Shown: one piece after another, positions 54,389 to 63,852 of the stretch | Layout of the letters: the number at the start of each line of letters is the position of its first letter | Position numbering within the stretch: position 1 is the first letter of the stretch | Translations under genes and position numbers: made by a program | Assembly (NCBI GenBank): GCA_019634625.1 | Contig: JAHCBA010000018.1 | Coordinates: 1 to 64,000, forward strand | DNA from: Verrucomicrobiia bacterium | GTDB lineage: Bacteria; Verrucomicrobiota; Verrucomicrobiia; Limisphaerales; CAIMTB01 | Reading direction: 5' to 3' | Length of the DNA: 64,000 nucleotides | The notes under the pieces: model-generated | Databases searched by the model: none | What the model was told of the DNA's origin: nothing | Seen by the model: only the letters and a program-made list of their open reading frames with translations

Positions 54389-56230
54389 CTAGAACGCGAA
54401 GCACTCGCAGCCACCGTCGAGAAGGCCCCGCGGGCCGAGCATCCACTGCGGGAGGTTGAACGGGTTCGGCCGTGCGGGCGTTGGGATGTGCCGGGCGCAG
54501 CCGCAACCGGGAGCGTGCCTCTGAAATTGCGGTGCAGGGTCGGGCTTCCAATAACCAGGATAACTGCGAATGGGAGACCATTCCGGCATCGCTGGCGGGA
54601 CGCCCGGGTCGAGCGGGGCGAACTCCTCCGCTGCATAGACAGGCTTTCCGCCCAGGATGGTGAGGACAGATTCAAGACCCTTGATCTCATCCTCCGCGAT
54701 CGAGAAGTAATCCGCGCTGAGCACCGCAACATCGGCGAAGCACCCCACCGAGAGGGTGCCTCGCGTGTCCTGCTCGCGGGACATCCATGCGCTGCCGTGG
54801 GTGTAAAGACGGAGGGCCTCCTCACGGGAGAGCACCGCCTTGTCGGGGTAGAGGGACAGACCGCCGAGGGTCTTGCCGGTGGAGAGCCAGTAGAGGGAGA
54901 CGAACGGATTGAAACTTGCGACCCGCGTGGCGTCCGACCCGGCTCCCACGGGCAGACCCATCTCCAGCATCCGACGGATCGGCGGCGTGCGCCCGGCGGC
55001 TTCCGACCCATAGCGATCCACGAAATACTCGCCCTGGAAGGCCATGCGATGCTGCACGGCGATCCCGCCATCGAGAGCTTTGACACGCTCGATGTTGCGA
55101 TCCGAGATCGTCTCACAATGGTCGAAGAACCAGTGGAGACCGGCAAGCGGGGCGTGTTTGTTGACGCGTTCGAAGACGTCAAGGAACCGGCTGATCGACG
55201 GGTCGTAGGTCGCATGAAGGCGGAAGGGCCAGCGATTCTCGGCGAGGAATCCCACCACGCGCTCGAGTTCGTCTTCGAGTTTCTCCTCAAGGTCGGGACG
55301 CGGCTCGAGAAAGTCCTCGAAGTCGGCGGCGGAGAAGACGAGCATCTCGCCGGCACCATTGCAGCGGAGCATCTCATCGCCCTGGCCGGGTTTGATGATC
55401 TTGTTCCAGCGCACGAAGTCCTCCAGCTCGCCACCGGGCTTTTGAGTGAAGAGATTGTAGGCAATGCGCAGGGTCATCTCCCCACGCTGGTGGAGCTGCT
55501 GAACAATCTCGTAGTCCTCGGGATAATTCTGAAAACCGCCGCCCGCATCGCAAACCCCGGTAACTCCGAGCCGGTTGAGCTCCCGCATGAAATGCCGGGT
55601 GGAGTTGTATTGATACTCGGCTGGCAGCTTCGGTCCCCTGGCCAGGGTGGCATAGAGGATCAGCGCGTTCGGCCGGGCCACGAGCATGCCGGTCGGATGG
55701 CCGGCCTTGTCGCGAACGATCTCGCCACCGGGAGGATTCGGGGTGTCCCTTGTATAGCCGCAGGCTTTGAGCGCCGCCCTGTTCAGCAACGCACGGCAAT
55801 AGAGATGCAGCACGAAGACGGGCGTATCTGGCGCGGCGGCATTGATCTCGTCCAAGGTTGGCATGCGACGTTCGGCAAATTGAAACTCACTCCACCCGCC
55901 GACGACGCGCACCCATTGGGGCGCCGGGGTTCTCCCGGCCTGGTGGCGGAGCATCTCAAGCGCGATGGAGACGGATGGCACGCCCTCCCAGCGCAGTTCC
56001 ATATTGTAGTTGAGCCCCCCGCGAATGACGTGGAGATGCGAGTCATAGAGTCCTGGGATCACGCGTCGCCCGCCGAGGTCGATGACCTGGGTGTCGGGAC
56101 CGGATTCGTATGTCCCGGCGTTGTCCACGCCAACGATCCTGCCCTTGGCGATGGCGATTCTCTCGGCCTCCGGATGTTTCGGATCGAGGGTGGTGATGCG
56201 CCCGTTGGCGAGGATGAGATCAGCTTTCAT
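54389..56230 (-). CDS. Amidohydrolase (YtcJ-like)
   Basis: A 613-aa metal-dependent hydrolase. The N-terminus KADLILANGRITTLDPKHPE and the metal motif VIPGLYDSHLHVIRGG are typical of the YtcJ/N-substituted formamide deformylase branch; later blocks are LHWFFDHCETISDRNIERVK (a metal-site His), MAFQGEYFVDRYG and LPVGAGSDATRVASFNPFVS (the catalytic Asp). The C-terminal 60 residues are Cys- and Pro-rich (APGCGCARHIPTPARPNPFN) and not part of the fold. It probably hydrolyses an amide or imide substrate; the isochorismatase-family amidases upstream fit the same kind of chemistry. The ATG at 56230 overlaps the end of the ABM-domain gene by 11 bp, indicating co-translation. Confidence 0.88.
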   Translation of the reverse strand: MKADLILANGRITTLDPKHPEAERIAIAKGRIVGVDNAGTYESGPDTQVIDLGGRRVIPGLYDSHLHVIRGGLNYNMELRWEGVPSVSIALEMLRHQAGRTPAPQWVRVVGGWSEFQFAERRMPTLDEINAAAPDTPVFVLHLYCRALLNRAALKACGYTRDTPNPPGGEIVRDKAGHPTGMLVARPNALILYATLARGPKLPAEYQYNSTRHFMRELNRLGVTGVCDAGGGFQNYPEDYEIVQQLHQRGEMTLRIAYNLFTQKPGGELEDFVRWNKIIKPGQGDEMLRCNGAGEMLVFSAADFEDFLEPRPDLEEKLEDELERVVGFLAENRWPFRLHATYDPSISRFLDVFERVNKHAPLAGLHWFFDHCETISDRNIERVKALDGGIAVQHRMAFQGEYFVDRYGSEAAGRTPPIRRMLEMGLPVGAGSDATRVASFNPFVSLYWLSTGKTLGGLSLYPDKAVLSREEALRLYTHGSAWMSREQDTRGTLSVGCFADVAVLSADYFSIAEDEIKGLESVLTILGGKPVYAAEEFAPLDPGVPPAMPEWSPIRSYPGYWKPDPAPQFQRHAPGCGCARHIPTPARPNPFNLPQWMLGPRGLLDGGCECFAF

Positions 56231-56780
56231 GGGCGGGATGGGGTGTGGAGTGAAGCCACGAATGGGAGAGACGCACGAGGGCGGGCATGGCGAACCAGGT
56301 GAGAGTGACGACGATGCTGGCTGAGACGATGGCAGTGAAGACGAGGGGATGCGCGACCGGGGCGAGAATGGGCCGAAGCAGCGAAGGCACAAGCGTGCTG
56401 ATCGGCCAGACGGCCATCCAGGTGAGGAGCGCCATTTTCCAGCGTGGTGGCATGGGACCCTTCGTATCGCGGAACCATGCCTCCAGCCCGCTGAGCTGGC
56501 GATACTCCGCTTCGCCCTCGACCATGGGTTCGATCCTGCGCACCCACTCCTTGTAGAGCGGTGTTTCGTAGAACGCGTCGCGAGCGTGCTCGGTGGCGAA
56601 GCTGCGAAGGATGCCAAACTCCCGCGAGGCCGCGCCCGGCGGCGGGTGCAGGCAATGCACGCCGAGGGTGCCGGGTTCGCCCAGCGATCGCTGGGCGAAC
56701 TCGGCGAGCAGGTGCTTGAAGTCTTCCACGCGGTCCTGGCGGACGCGTCGCGTGATCGCGATGTGGATCGGCGGGGTCAT
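56220..56780 (-). CDS. ABM-domain protein with C-terminal membrane helices
   Basis: A 186-aa protein. Residues 1-95 form an antibiotic-biosynthesis-monooxygenase-type ferredoxin-like domain (PIHIAITRRVRQDRVEDFKH, LGVHCLHPPPGAASREFGIL, FYETPLYKEWVRRIEPMVEG), and about residues 115-175 contain two membrane helices (ALLTWMAVWPISTLVPSLLR; LVFTAIVSASIVVTLTWFAM). Members of this fused type are annotated as uncharacterised monooxygenase-like membrane proteins. It overlaps the amidohydrolase start by 11 bp and lies 29 bp after the isochorismatase stop upstream. An in-frame ATG at 56795 would add five residues. Enzymatic activity is uncertain. Confidence 0.8.
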   Translation of the reverse strand: MTPPIHIAITRRVRQDRVEDFKHLLAEFAQRSLGEPGTLGVHCLHPPPGAASREFGILRSFATEHARDAFYETPLYKEWVRRIEPMVEGEAEYRQLSGLEAWFRDTKGPMPPRWKMALLTWMAVWPISTLVPSLLRPILAPVAHPLVFTAIVSASIVVTLTWFAMPALVRLSHSWLHSTPHPAHES

Positions 56781-56809
56781 TTCGCTCGCTCCCATCGGTC
56801 GCAGGCCGA

Positions 56810-57487
56810 TCAGTGACCCGGCTTTTTCGGAACGATCTGCGGCTTCTGCGCCGACTGGGGCGCGTGATGGACCATCGTGTAGGCGTATTCCACGCCCACT
56901 CCGTAGGCGCCTCCCTGGCCTTGGATCAGGGCCGTGAGTTTGTCGTAGTGCTCGCGCCTCGCCCAGTCGCGCTGCCATTCAAGCAGGGCGGCAATGGTGG
57001 TCACGCGCACCGCCCCGGCCTGCACCATGCGCGAGAGAGCGGCGTCGTGAGCGGCGGGCGAGGTCGCGCCGCAACAATCCTCGACGACGTAGATTCCGTA
57101 GCCTGCGCCGAGCATTTCGAGGGTCGGCCAGGTCACGCAGACCTCGGTCCAGAGGCCGGTCATGAGGATGTTCTTCCTGCCGGTGGCCTCGATGGCCCTG
57201 CGGAAGCCCGCGTCATCCCACGAGTTCATGGACGTGCGTTCGATCACCTCCTTGCCGGGGAACACGTCGAGCAATTGCGGCCAGATGTAGCCGCTAAACG
57301 ACTCTGTCTCCACAGCAGTGAGGACGGCCGGGACATTGAACTCCTTCGCGACCTTGGCAAGCAGGGTGACGTTGTTGATGAGGGTGGCGCGGTCGATGCT
57401 TGCGACACTGAACGTCATCTGAGGCTGGTGGTCGATGAAGACAATGGCGGTGTCCTGCGGTGTGTAGAGTTTATGATAGGGGCTCAT
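56810..57487 (-). CDS. Isochorismatase-family (YcaC-like) hydrolase 1
   Basis: A 225-aa protein of the cysteine hydrolase family. Visible are the N-terminal Asp motif TAIVFIDHQPQMTF, the Lys region and the nucleophile block NILMTGLWTEVCVTWPTLEM with the Cys, followed by VVEDCCGATSPAAHDAALSR. Length and the GLWTEVC motif match YcaC-type enzymes, whose in vivo substrates are unknown. The C-terminal 30 residues (VHHAPQSAQKPQIVPKKPGH) are an extension. It is 91 bp downstream of a second paralogue and precedes the ABM-domain gene. The pair probably arose by local duplication and then diverged. Confidence 0.92.
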   Translation of the reverse strand: MSPYHKLYTPQDTAIVFIDHQPQMTFSVASIDRATLINNVTLLAKVAKEFNVPAVLTAVETESFSGYIWPQLLDVFPGKEVIERTSMNSWDDAGFRRAIEATGRKNILMTGLWTEVCVTWPTLEMLGAGYGIYVVEDCCGATSPAAHDAALSRMVQAGAVRVTTIAALLEWQRDWARREHYDKLTALIQGQGGAYGVGVEYAYTMVHHAPQSAQKPQIVPKKPGH

Positions 57488-57578
57488 GGGTTTGGGCCGG
57501 GTTGTGGTTCGGGTGTTGTCTTCTGCGGAGGCGTGGTGGATGGAATCTGCATTGGGACGGACGCTTGTGGGCCTTGCC

Positions 57579-58235
57579 CTACTTCTGCGACTGTTGTGCG
57601 CTGGCCGCCAGGAGTTGCAGCTCCCATGCGAGCGCGACGCCGCTGGCTCCGCCGTGCTCAAGGACGACGCTGGAGAGTCCGGCGGCGGTCTTTTCGCGCG
57701 CCCAATCCCGCTGCCATTCGGAGGCCACCGCCAGCCATGTGATCGGCACCGCACCGGCCTGCACCATGCGACGCACCGCCATGTCGTGGGCCTCCTCGGT
57801 GACGCCACCCGACGCATCGGTGACGACGAAGACATCATACCCTTCACCGAGCGCCTGGATCGCCGGCATCGCGAGGCAGATCTCCGTCCAGAGCGCGGCG
57901 AGGATGAGCTGCCTGCGTCCGCTTCTCTTCACGACATCGGTGACCGCCGGATCCTCCCATGTGTTTATGAAGGTGCGGTCAATCGGCTTCTGGGCGGGGA
58001 AGACATCCTGGAGTCCCTTGATGAGGTGGCCGCCACGCTCTTCGATCACGGTGGTGAGAATCGTCGGGACATCGAAGACCTTCGCGGACTTGGCAAGGCC
58101 GATGACGTTGTTGAGGATGATTGTCGGCTCGTGACTGTTCAGGTTGGCGAACTGGAAGGGTTGATGGTCGATCAGCACGAGGATGCTGTCTTCGGGACGA
58201 AGCAGGGCTTTAAGCCCGGTCTTGTTGTCATTCAT
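57579..58235 (-). CDS. Isochorismatase-family (YcaC-like) hydrolase 2
   Basis: A 218-aa paralogue of the neighbour. Equivalent motifs are SILVLIDHQPFQFANLNSHE (Asp), VFDVPTILTTVIEERGGHLI, and LILAALWTEICLAMPAIQAL with the catalytic Cys, then VVTDASGGVTEEAHDMAVRR. It begins the minus-strand catabolic series (two isochorismatases, ABM protein, amidohydrolase), divergent from the oxidoreductase gene across a 511-bp spacer. Substrate unknown. Confidence 0.92.
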   Translation of the reverse strand: MNDNKTGLKALLRPEDSILVLIDHQPFQFANLNSHEPTIILNNVIGLAKSAKVFDVPTILTTVIEERGGHLIKGLQDVFPAQKPIDRTFINTWEDPAVTDVVKRSGRRQLILAALWTEICLAMPAIQALGEGYDVFVVTDASGGVTEEAHDMAVRRMVQAGAVPITWLAVASEWQRDWAREKTAAGLSSVVLEHGGASGVALAWELQLLAASAQQSQK

Positions 58236-58746
58236 GATACGGTTTCTTGGCGGGGTTGTGTGTTCCGGAGGTGACCGGAGGCGGGGACTCCCGGACTCGC
58301 TGGAGGTTCGGGACCACGCAACGACGCTATGGCAGGCGCAGGAAGCGGCCCAATGCCTTGTTTCTTGGCTCGCTCAGCCTTTTGGGTTGGCCCGTGCCGT
58401 GAACTGTCAAGACGGGAGGGACGCCTGCCTGATCCTTGTGCGTGGAGCTTTGCCGTTCGGGCGGGGGGCGCATCCCCGCGGCTTTGGCTCAGCGGAGGGG
58501 CTTCATCCGCCGCGGAACCGGAAGGGCCGGCGAGGGGGGTGAACTGCCGGGATCACGCAGGAGGCGAAACCTCTCGATTCGCTGGCCACCCATCCGCGAA
58601 GTATGGGCGAGCCAGCCAACGAGGTATTGGACGTCCTGGCTCGACGGAAGCAGTCTGCAGGCATCACATTCTGTAGATAGAGACAACACCGGAACATCAC
58701 GAATCCATACCATGAACTCCACACCGCGGAAGACAGCAGGGCTGCC
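58236..58746. other. Divergent spacer of the amidase/oxidoreductase cluster
   Basis: This 511-bp region carries no convincing gene. As the spacer between divergent operons with a LysR gene nearby it is the likely operator region, but I could not pick a clear T-N11-A box. A short GGCATCACATTCTGTAGATA stretch 85 bp before the oxidoreductase start is the most A/T-rich part. Confidence 0.45.
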
Positions 58747-59715
58747 ATGAAAGCGATGATGATCAGATCATTCGGCGGCCCGGAATCATTCGAGCTTTGT
58801 GACGTTCCAAAGCCCGTTCCGAACGCGGGCCAGGTTCTGGTCCGGGTCCATGCAACCTCGATCAATCCTCTGGATTACCAGGTCCGGCGTGGCGATTATC
58901 CCGACCTTGTGCGCCTGCCGGCCATTACCGGACACGATGTATCGGGCGTGGTCGAAGACGTCGGGCCGGGTGTGACGACCTTCTCTCCAGGAGACGAAGT
59001 CTGGTACACCCCGCAGATATTTGGCGGACCGGGAAGTTATGCGGAGTATCACGTTGCTGCCGAGGGCATCATCGGAAGGAAGCCTGCCTCGTTGAGCCAT
59101 CTTGAGGCGGCAAGCCTGACCCTGGTAGGCGGGACGGTGTGGGAGGCCCTGATTGTGCGTGGGGCACTACGGGTGGGGGAAAGCATTCTGGTGCATGGTG
59201 GAGCGGGAGGAGTGGGTCATGTGGCGATCCAGCTCGCACGAGCCATGGGAGCGAGGGTGTTTACGACCGTGCGCGAGGCAAACTTTGAGTTCGCAAAGAG
59301 GCGGGGTGCCGATGTGGTCATCGACTACACACGGGAGGACTATGTGGACGTCATCCTGCGGGAAACGGGCGGCCTCGGGGTCGATGTCGTGTTCGACACC
59401 ATCGGCGGCAACACCTTGTCGCGCAGCCCCGACACGCTTGCCCAGCTGGGCCGCGTGGTCACGATCGTGGACATTGCAGCGCCGCAGAACCTCATTCAGG
59501 CGTGGGGCAGGAACGCCAGTTATCACTTCGTTTTCACAAGGCAGAACCGCGGCAAGCTGGATGAGTTGGGCGCCTTGGTTGAGCGCGGTCAGTTGCGGCC
59601 ACACGTTGGTGCCGTTTATTCGCTTGCCGATATTCCGCGCGCCCATGCCCTGCTGGAGACTCCCAATAACGGTGTTCAGGGAAAGATCGCGATTGCGGTG
59701 CGCGGGAGTTCTTGA
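58747..59715 (+). CDS. Quinone-oxidoreductase-like NADPH-dependent MDR enzyme
   Basis: A 322-aa medium-chain dehydrogenase/reductase without the structural zinc cysteines. N-terminal [20 protein letters not shown], the substrate-side [19 protein letters not shown], and the nucleotide-binding loop [20 protein letters not shown] followed by GARVFTTV identify the quinone oxidoreductase branch; [20 protein letters not shown] follows. It reduces quinones or alpha,beta-unsaturated carbonyls with NADPH in characterised homologues. The gene is divergent from the isochorismatase series and is followed 57 bp later by the LysR regulator. Confidence 0.92.
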   Translation: MKAMMIRSFGGPESFELCDVPKPVPNAGQVLVRVHATSINPLDYQVRRGDYPDLVRLPAITGHDVSGVVEDVGPGVTTFSPGDEVWYTPQIFGGPGSYAEYHVAAEGIIGRKPASLSHLEAASLTLVGGTVWEALIVRGALRVGESILVHGGAGGVGHVAIQLARAMGARVFTTVREANFEFAKRRGADVVIDYTREDYVDVILRETGGLGVDVVFDTIGGNTLSRSPDTLAQLGRVVTIVDIAAPQNLIQAWGRNASYHFVFTRQNRGKLDELGALVERGQLRPHVGAVYSLADIPRAHALLETPNNGVQGKIAIAVRGSS

Positions 59716-59772
59716 CTCGATGACCCATCCGATCCAGGAGGACCCGATTTTTGCCTCGCCCATACTCCTGGT

Positions 59773-60684
59773 ATGGACGATTGTCATTGGGTGGAACTTC
59801 GCCATCTGCGTTATTTCGCCGCCGTCGCCGCGCACGGATCGTTCAATCGTGCAGCCGAAGTCCTGCACCTCACCCAGCCGGCACTGAGCCGTCAGGTGAA
59901 GGATCTTGAGGGTGAACTGGGAGTGACCCTCCTCGTGCGGGGATCCAACTCGGTGACGCTTACGGGAAGCGGTGAGCTGTTTTATCAGGAAGCATGCGAA
60001 GTGCTTGCACGTGCGGACGACGCGGTGCGCCGGGTGCGTGGGGAAGCGGGGAAGGATGTCTTGCGGATGGGCTATACCTCGTCGATGACCAGCAGCATCA
60101 TTTCCACGGTGCTGGCCAAATTCCAGGCAACCGCGCCCGGCGTGCGTATCGAGTTGGCGGATCTGGCACCCCGGGAGATCGGTGAAATGGCTGGCGAAGG
60201 GCGGCTGGACCTCCTGGTCGGTCCCGGACTTGCGGTTCCGAAGGGGATTCCGGGGTTTCAGTTGAGCGAACTGTGTCGCATGGAGTCTGTGCTGGTTCTA
60301 CCGGCGAGGCACCCGTTGGCGAAGTTGAAGCGCATCCCCGTCCCGCGACTGGATGGTTTGCCACTGGTTGGTCTGGCGAAGGACAACTATCCCGAATATG
60401 TGCCCAGGGCGAGGGAGCTGCTCAAACCCTTTGGCATCTCGCCGAGTTTCATTTCGTTGGTAAACGATACCTTTGCGACCCTTTTTGTGGAACTGGAAGC
60501 TCAGAATGCCGCAGTCATGCTTGTCGAGGGGATCGTCGAGATGCTGCCGCAGACTCTGGTGGCCAGGCGGTTTGCGCCGAGGCTGGCCAGTGTGCCGGTA
60601 ATGATGGGTCTCCCCGCCGTGCGCGCCAAGCCATGCGCGGCGGCCTTTGCGCGATTGCTGATCGATGCCGCGAGGCTCCGGTAG
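59773..60684 (+). CDS. LysR-type transcriptional regulator
   Basis: A 303-aa regulator. The N-terminal winged helix is clear (ELRHLRYFAAVAAHGSFNRA, AEVLHLTQPALSRQVKDLEG, ELGVTLLVRGSNSVTLTGSG), followed by the effector-binding domain (VLRMGYTSSMTSSIISTVLA, GRLDLLVGPGLAVPKGIPGF). Tetramers of the family bind divergent promoter regions, so the 511-bp spacer 5 kb upstream of its end and between the isochorismatase and oxidoreductase genes is the expected target. The ATG at 59773 adds a few residues (DDCHWV) before the canonical MELRHLR-like start. Inducer unknown. Confidence 0.94.
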   Translation: MDDCHWVELRHLRYFAAVAAHGSFNRAAEVLHLTQPALSRQVKDLEGELGVTLLVRGSNSVTLTGSGELFYQEACEVLARADDAVRRVRGEAGKDVLRMGYTSSMTSSIISTVLAKFQATAPGVRIELADLAPREIGEMAGEGRLDLLVGPGLAVPKGIPGFQLSELCRMESVLVLPARHPLAKLKRIPVPRLDGLPLVGLAKDNYPEYVPRARELLKPFGISPSFISLVNDTFATLFVELEAQNAAVMLVEGIVEMLPQTLVARRFAPRLASVPVMMGLPAVRAKPCAAAFARLLIDAARLR

Positions 60685-60686
60685 GA

Positions 60687-60716
60687 CCCGCCGATGGAAG
60701 TCCCGGCATCAGCGGG
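60687..60716. terminator. Hairpin between convergent genes
   Basis: CCCGCCGATG ... GCATCAGCGGG forms a stem with one mismatch (60687-60696 with 60706-60716) between the LysR and kinase genes, which converge. No T-run follows, so it is only a candidate terminator. The right half overlaps a fragment of the repeat seen at 54.2 kb. Confidence 0.35.
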
Positions 60717-60742
60717 TCACGGCGTTGTCCCTGGAGGGTCCG

Positions 60743-63700
60743 TTACCGCGGGACGGGCCACGTGCCCGCGAACCGGTCCGGAAGACTCCGTTCCGGCAGG
60801 CAGAGCGACCAGGCGGTCAGGATCATTGCCAATACGGTACCCACAAGCGCAGGCCACCCCGAGTTCAAGCCGAGCGCCAGGGCGGACAGGAGCACGGCGG
60901 AGAATGCCGGGCTCCATGCCAGGAGCGCGCGCCACAGCAATCGCGGCCGGGACGCCTGCGTACCATCGCGCCGCACATACGTGACGCCGGCGGCCAGCAA
61001 CACCAGGCCGCCACGGAATGCGAGCGCGGCAATCACCGCGGGAATGCCCACGTAGATGGCCAGCGCCGACCAGATCATGAGCGGAATGAACAGCGGGCCG
61101 GGTGGCAGACTGGCCGTCCTGGACGTTTTCGTCAGGGGCGTGAGGACCTTCTCGGCCTCCGCCAGTTCCTCCGCCTGGGGCGACGCGTAGTCTTGCAGGC
61201 TGCGCCGGGCAAACTCGCGGGCATCGGGTGGGATGAAGATGCGCGCCATGGCGCCCGACCAGATGGGTTCATTGGTGATGATCGCGCCGTAGTGGGCGGC
61301 AACGTAGGTGCCGATCAGGCGGTCATCGGGAAGGGTGCCCCTTGGAATGAAGGGCGACTGTTTGGCACGCCAGAGGTTCAGAACCTGGCTCAACTCCACC
61401 AATCCGGGATTCTCCCGCTGCCACCGTTCCATCATGGCGACACCGGTGAATGCACCCAGTCCGGCCATCAAAGGGAACACGATGCAGGCCGAGACGACTG
61501 CCAGCCTGCGCAGTCGGGTCACCTCGGTGGCCCGCCGCAGCAGGGGTCGAAGGGCCAGCGCAATCGCCTGCGCCCCCTTCAGGCCCGGCAGACTTTCCAG
61601 GAGCCGTCGTGCGTGCAGCGGCATCCTTCCTGTCACTGCCGGCGGGCCGGGATTGCCCCGTCCCTGCAACGCCATCTTCGCGACGTTGCCAAGGAACGGC
61701 ACTGCGGCGGGGGCGTTATCGGGGCTTGGCGGCGGTCCGGCATCGTCGCTTCCCGGCCCGGACAACCTTCCTGGCGTCGGAAGGTCGAGCAGTTTCGCCC
61801 GTCCTTCGCGGGTAATCCAAACCCGATCCAATCCGAGCACCGCCGGCGTGCTGCCATCCCGTTCCGCCGCGCTCAACTCCGCGGCGAGGTCATACAGCCA
61901 GAATCGGACCTGCCCCCACGGTTGTGGTTGCTCGAGCAGGCACGGCAAAGGCTGGCCTCCGACCCCTTCGAACGCATCCCAATTCCCGTCGGCGTCGCGG
62001 CGCCCGCTCAACCACCGCAACCGGCCCACCCGCGACACGCATTGGAGCGGCGTCGGGAGCGGAGGCGTGCCCGGGGGCACAATTCGGAGGAGCACCCGTC
62101 GCAGCAGTCTCAGATCATACCCCTCCATCCACTCGGCTTCCCCGGCCTTCCCGAGCGATTCGAGCACATGATACGGCCCGACGATGGGTCGCGTTTCCAC
62201 GCCCGCAGGCGAAGGTTCGGTGAAGGGGAGCACGGGACGCCGTTCGAGCACCGCGCGCGACACCACCCGCGTTCCCGTCAACCAATCCTGCACCGCGGCG
62301 AATCCGTTCCGCCGTCGCGCGGTGGCGAACAGCAGACCCAGCACAGCGTAGTAGGACAGACTCAGGACATAGGTGCCGGGGGTGGGTCCGGCGTAGGACA
62401 GCGGATCGCGCGTCACCAGCATGACCGTCCAATAGGGGATTACCGGCACGGTCGTGTAGATCGCCGCGCGTGCGAGGGCCTGGGGCAGGCGTGGAAAGCT
62501 CCGGTCCAGCCGCAACACCCGAAGGCCGCACAGGGCCTTGCCCGGCGTCGCGCCCCGCTGCCACTCGCTGATACCGTACCAGGAAACCGCCATCGAGAAC
62601 CAGAACACGATGAACCCCATCATCCACGTCGGGGACTCGATCATGCGTTCCAGCATTGAGAAGGGATCCCCGAAGATCCCCAACCCAAGGATCAATCCCA
62701 GCAGGGACAACGCTGCGAGATCCAGGATTCCAGCCAGGATCCGCAAGCCCAGCGTTGCCGGCGTCGGTGCCGTGGATGCGTAGGGTTCCAGTGCGCGACG
62801 CAGATCCGCATAGCTCCTGAACCGTTCCAGCGGTTGCTTGTTGAGGCAGCGCAGGATTTCCCGCGCCAGACCCGTGGGGATTTCCTTCCGATACACCTGC
62901 GGGGAGGGTGCGCGTTTCTCGATCGCCTGGGAGATGAGAAGCGGCAGGGTCTGGCCCTCGAACGGCAGCCGCCCGGTCAGCAAGTGAAACAGGGTCGCCC
63001 CCACCGCATACATGTCCGACCGGGCACTCAGTTCTTCGCCCCGAAGCTGTTCCGGCGAGCAGAACGCCGGCGTCCCCACCATCAGGCCGGCCTCCGTGAC
63101 GTGGCCTGGGTCACGGGGCAGCGTGGAAATGGACAGCCCGAAGTCCCCGATCTTCACCAGGCCTTCGTCATTCTCGAAGCAGTTCGAAGGTTTGATGTCG
63201 CGATGCAGGATGCCCGCCTCCTGAGCCGCCTCGAGTCCTTCGATGATCTGCAACACCACGTCCACCGCGCGCGGCACCGTCAGCGGACCGTGCTTTGCGA
63301 GGCGATCCTGGAGCGTGCCGCCTGCCACGAACTCCATGCTGATCACCGGGGTTCCGTCGATTTCCTCGGTGCCGTACACATACACGCAGTTCGGATGATT
63401 CACGGAGGCCGCCAGGCGTCCTTCGCGAAGGAACCGGGCCCGGTCCGCGGGCGCTCCCAGCTTCTGATGGATCACCTTGAGTGCCACCCTCCGCCCGGAG
63501 TCGGTCTCTTCCGCCTCATAGACCACGCCCATGCCGCCCTGCCCCAACCGGCGCAGGATACGGTAGCGCCCGAACGCACGGCCTTCCTCGGGTCCGCCCT
63601 GCGGCGGTCCCTGCGGTGCCCCCAACACCACGGTTCCGCCGGGACCGACACACGTTTCCGGAGCAGAATCCGCCGCGAGGCCAACCTTCAGCATGCATTC

Positions 63701-63772
63701 CGGGCAAAGCCCCTTCAGCGTTCCCTCCGCCAGGGGCTTGCCGCATTCGGGACAGGTTTGATGGGTGCTCAT
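60743..63772 (-). CDS. Serine/threonine protein kinase with zinc ribbon, RDD membrane domain and a pseudokinase-like segment
   Basis: A 1009-aa protein. Residues 9-28 form a zinc ribbon (CPECGKPL ... GLCPECMLK). The kinase domain at 69-330 is intact: RLGQGGMGVVYEA (P-loop), VALKVIH (Lys), HRDIKPSN near 189, DFGLS near 207 and a GTPAFCSPEQLRGEE activation segment. An RDD-like membrane domain follows (LRILAGILDLAALSLLGLIL ... RGATPGKALCGLRVLRLD). Residues 525-700 look like a second, degenerate kinase (PYHVLESLGKAGEAEWMEGY, LGLDRVWITREGRAKLLDLP) lacking HRD and DFG. The C-terminus has more helices and ends in another RDD-like signature (PERSLPDRFAGTWPVPR). The sigma-factor gene lies 80 bp upstream on the same strand, a common pairing in this phylum. 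Confidence 0.9.
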   Translation of the reverse strand: MSTHQTCPECGKPLAEGTLKGLCPECMLKVGLAADSAPETCVGPGGTVVLGAPQGPPQGGPEEGRAFGRYRILRRLGQGGMGVVYEAEETDSGRRVALKVIHQKLGAPADRARFLREGRLAASVNHPNCVYVYGTEEIDGTPVISMEFVAGGTLQDRLAKHGPLTVPRAVDVVLQIIEGLEAAQEAGILHRDIKPSNCFENDEGLVKIGDFGLSISTLPRDPGHVTEAGLMVGTPAFCSPEQLRGEELSARSDMYAVGATLFHLLTGRLPFEGQTLPLLISQAIEKRAPSPQVYRKEIPTGLAREILRCLNKQPLERFRSYADLRRALEPYASTAPTPATLGLRILAGILDLAALSLLGLILGLGIFGDPFSMLERMIESPTWMMGFIVFWFSMAVSWYGISEWQRGATPGKALCGLRVLRLDRSFPRLPQALARAAIYTTVPVIPYWTVMLVTRDPLSYAGPTPGTYVLSLSYYAVLGLLFATARRRNGFAAVQDWLTGTRVVSRAVLERRPVLPFTEPSPAGVETRPIVGPYHVLESLGKAGEAEWMEGYDLRLLRRVLLRIVPPGTPPLPTPLQCVSRVGRLRWLSGRRDADGNWDAFEGVGGQPLPCLLEQPQPWGQVRFWLYDLAAELSAAERDGSTPAVLGLDRVWITREGRAKLLDLPTPGRLSGPGSDDAGPPPSPDNAPAAVPFLGNVAKMALQGRGNPGPPAVTGRMPLHARRLLESLPGLKGAQAIALALRPLLRRATEVTRLRRLAVVSACIVFPLMAGLGAFTGVAMMERWQRENPGLVELSQVLNLWRAKQSPFIPRGTLPDDRLIGTYVAAHYGAIITNEPIWSGAMARIFIPPDAREFARRSLQDYASPQAEELAEAEKVLTPLTKTSRTASLPPGPLFIPLMIWSALAIYVGIPAVIAALAFRGGLVLLAAGVTYVRRDGTQASRPRLLWRALLAWSPAFSAVLLSALALGLNSGWPALVGTVLAMILTAWSLCLPERSLPDRFAGTWPVPR

Positions 63773-63852
63773 AACGCTTCTTCCAACCCGTACAGAGGAA
63801 ACGCCGCCGGAAGGTTACACGTACGGGTCCCGCCATCGCCCATTCGTAATGG

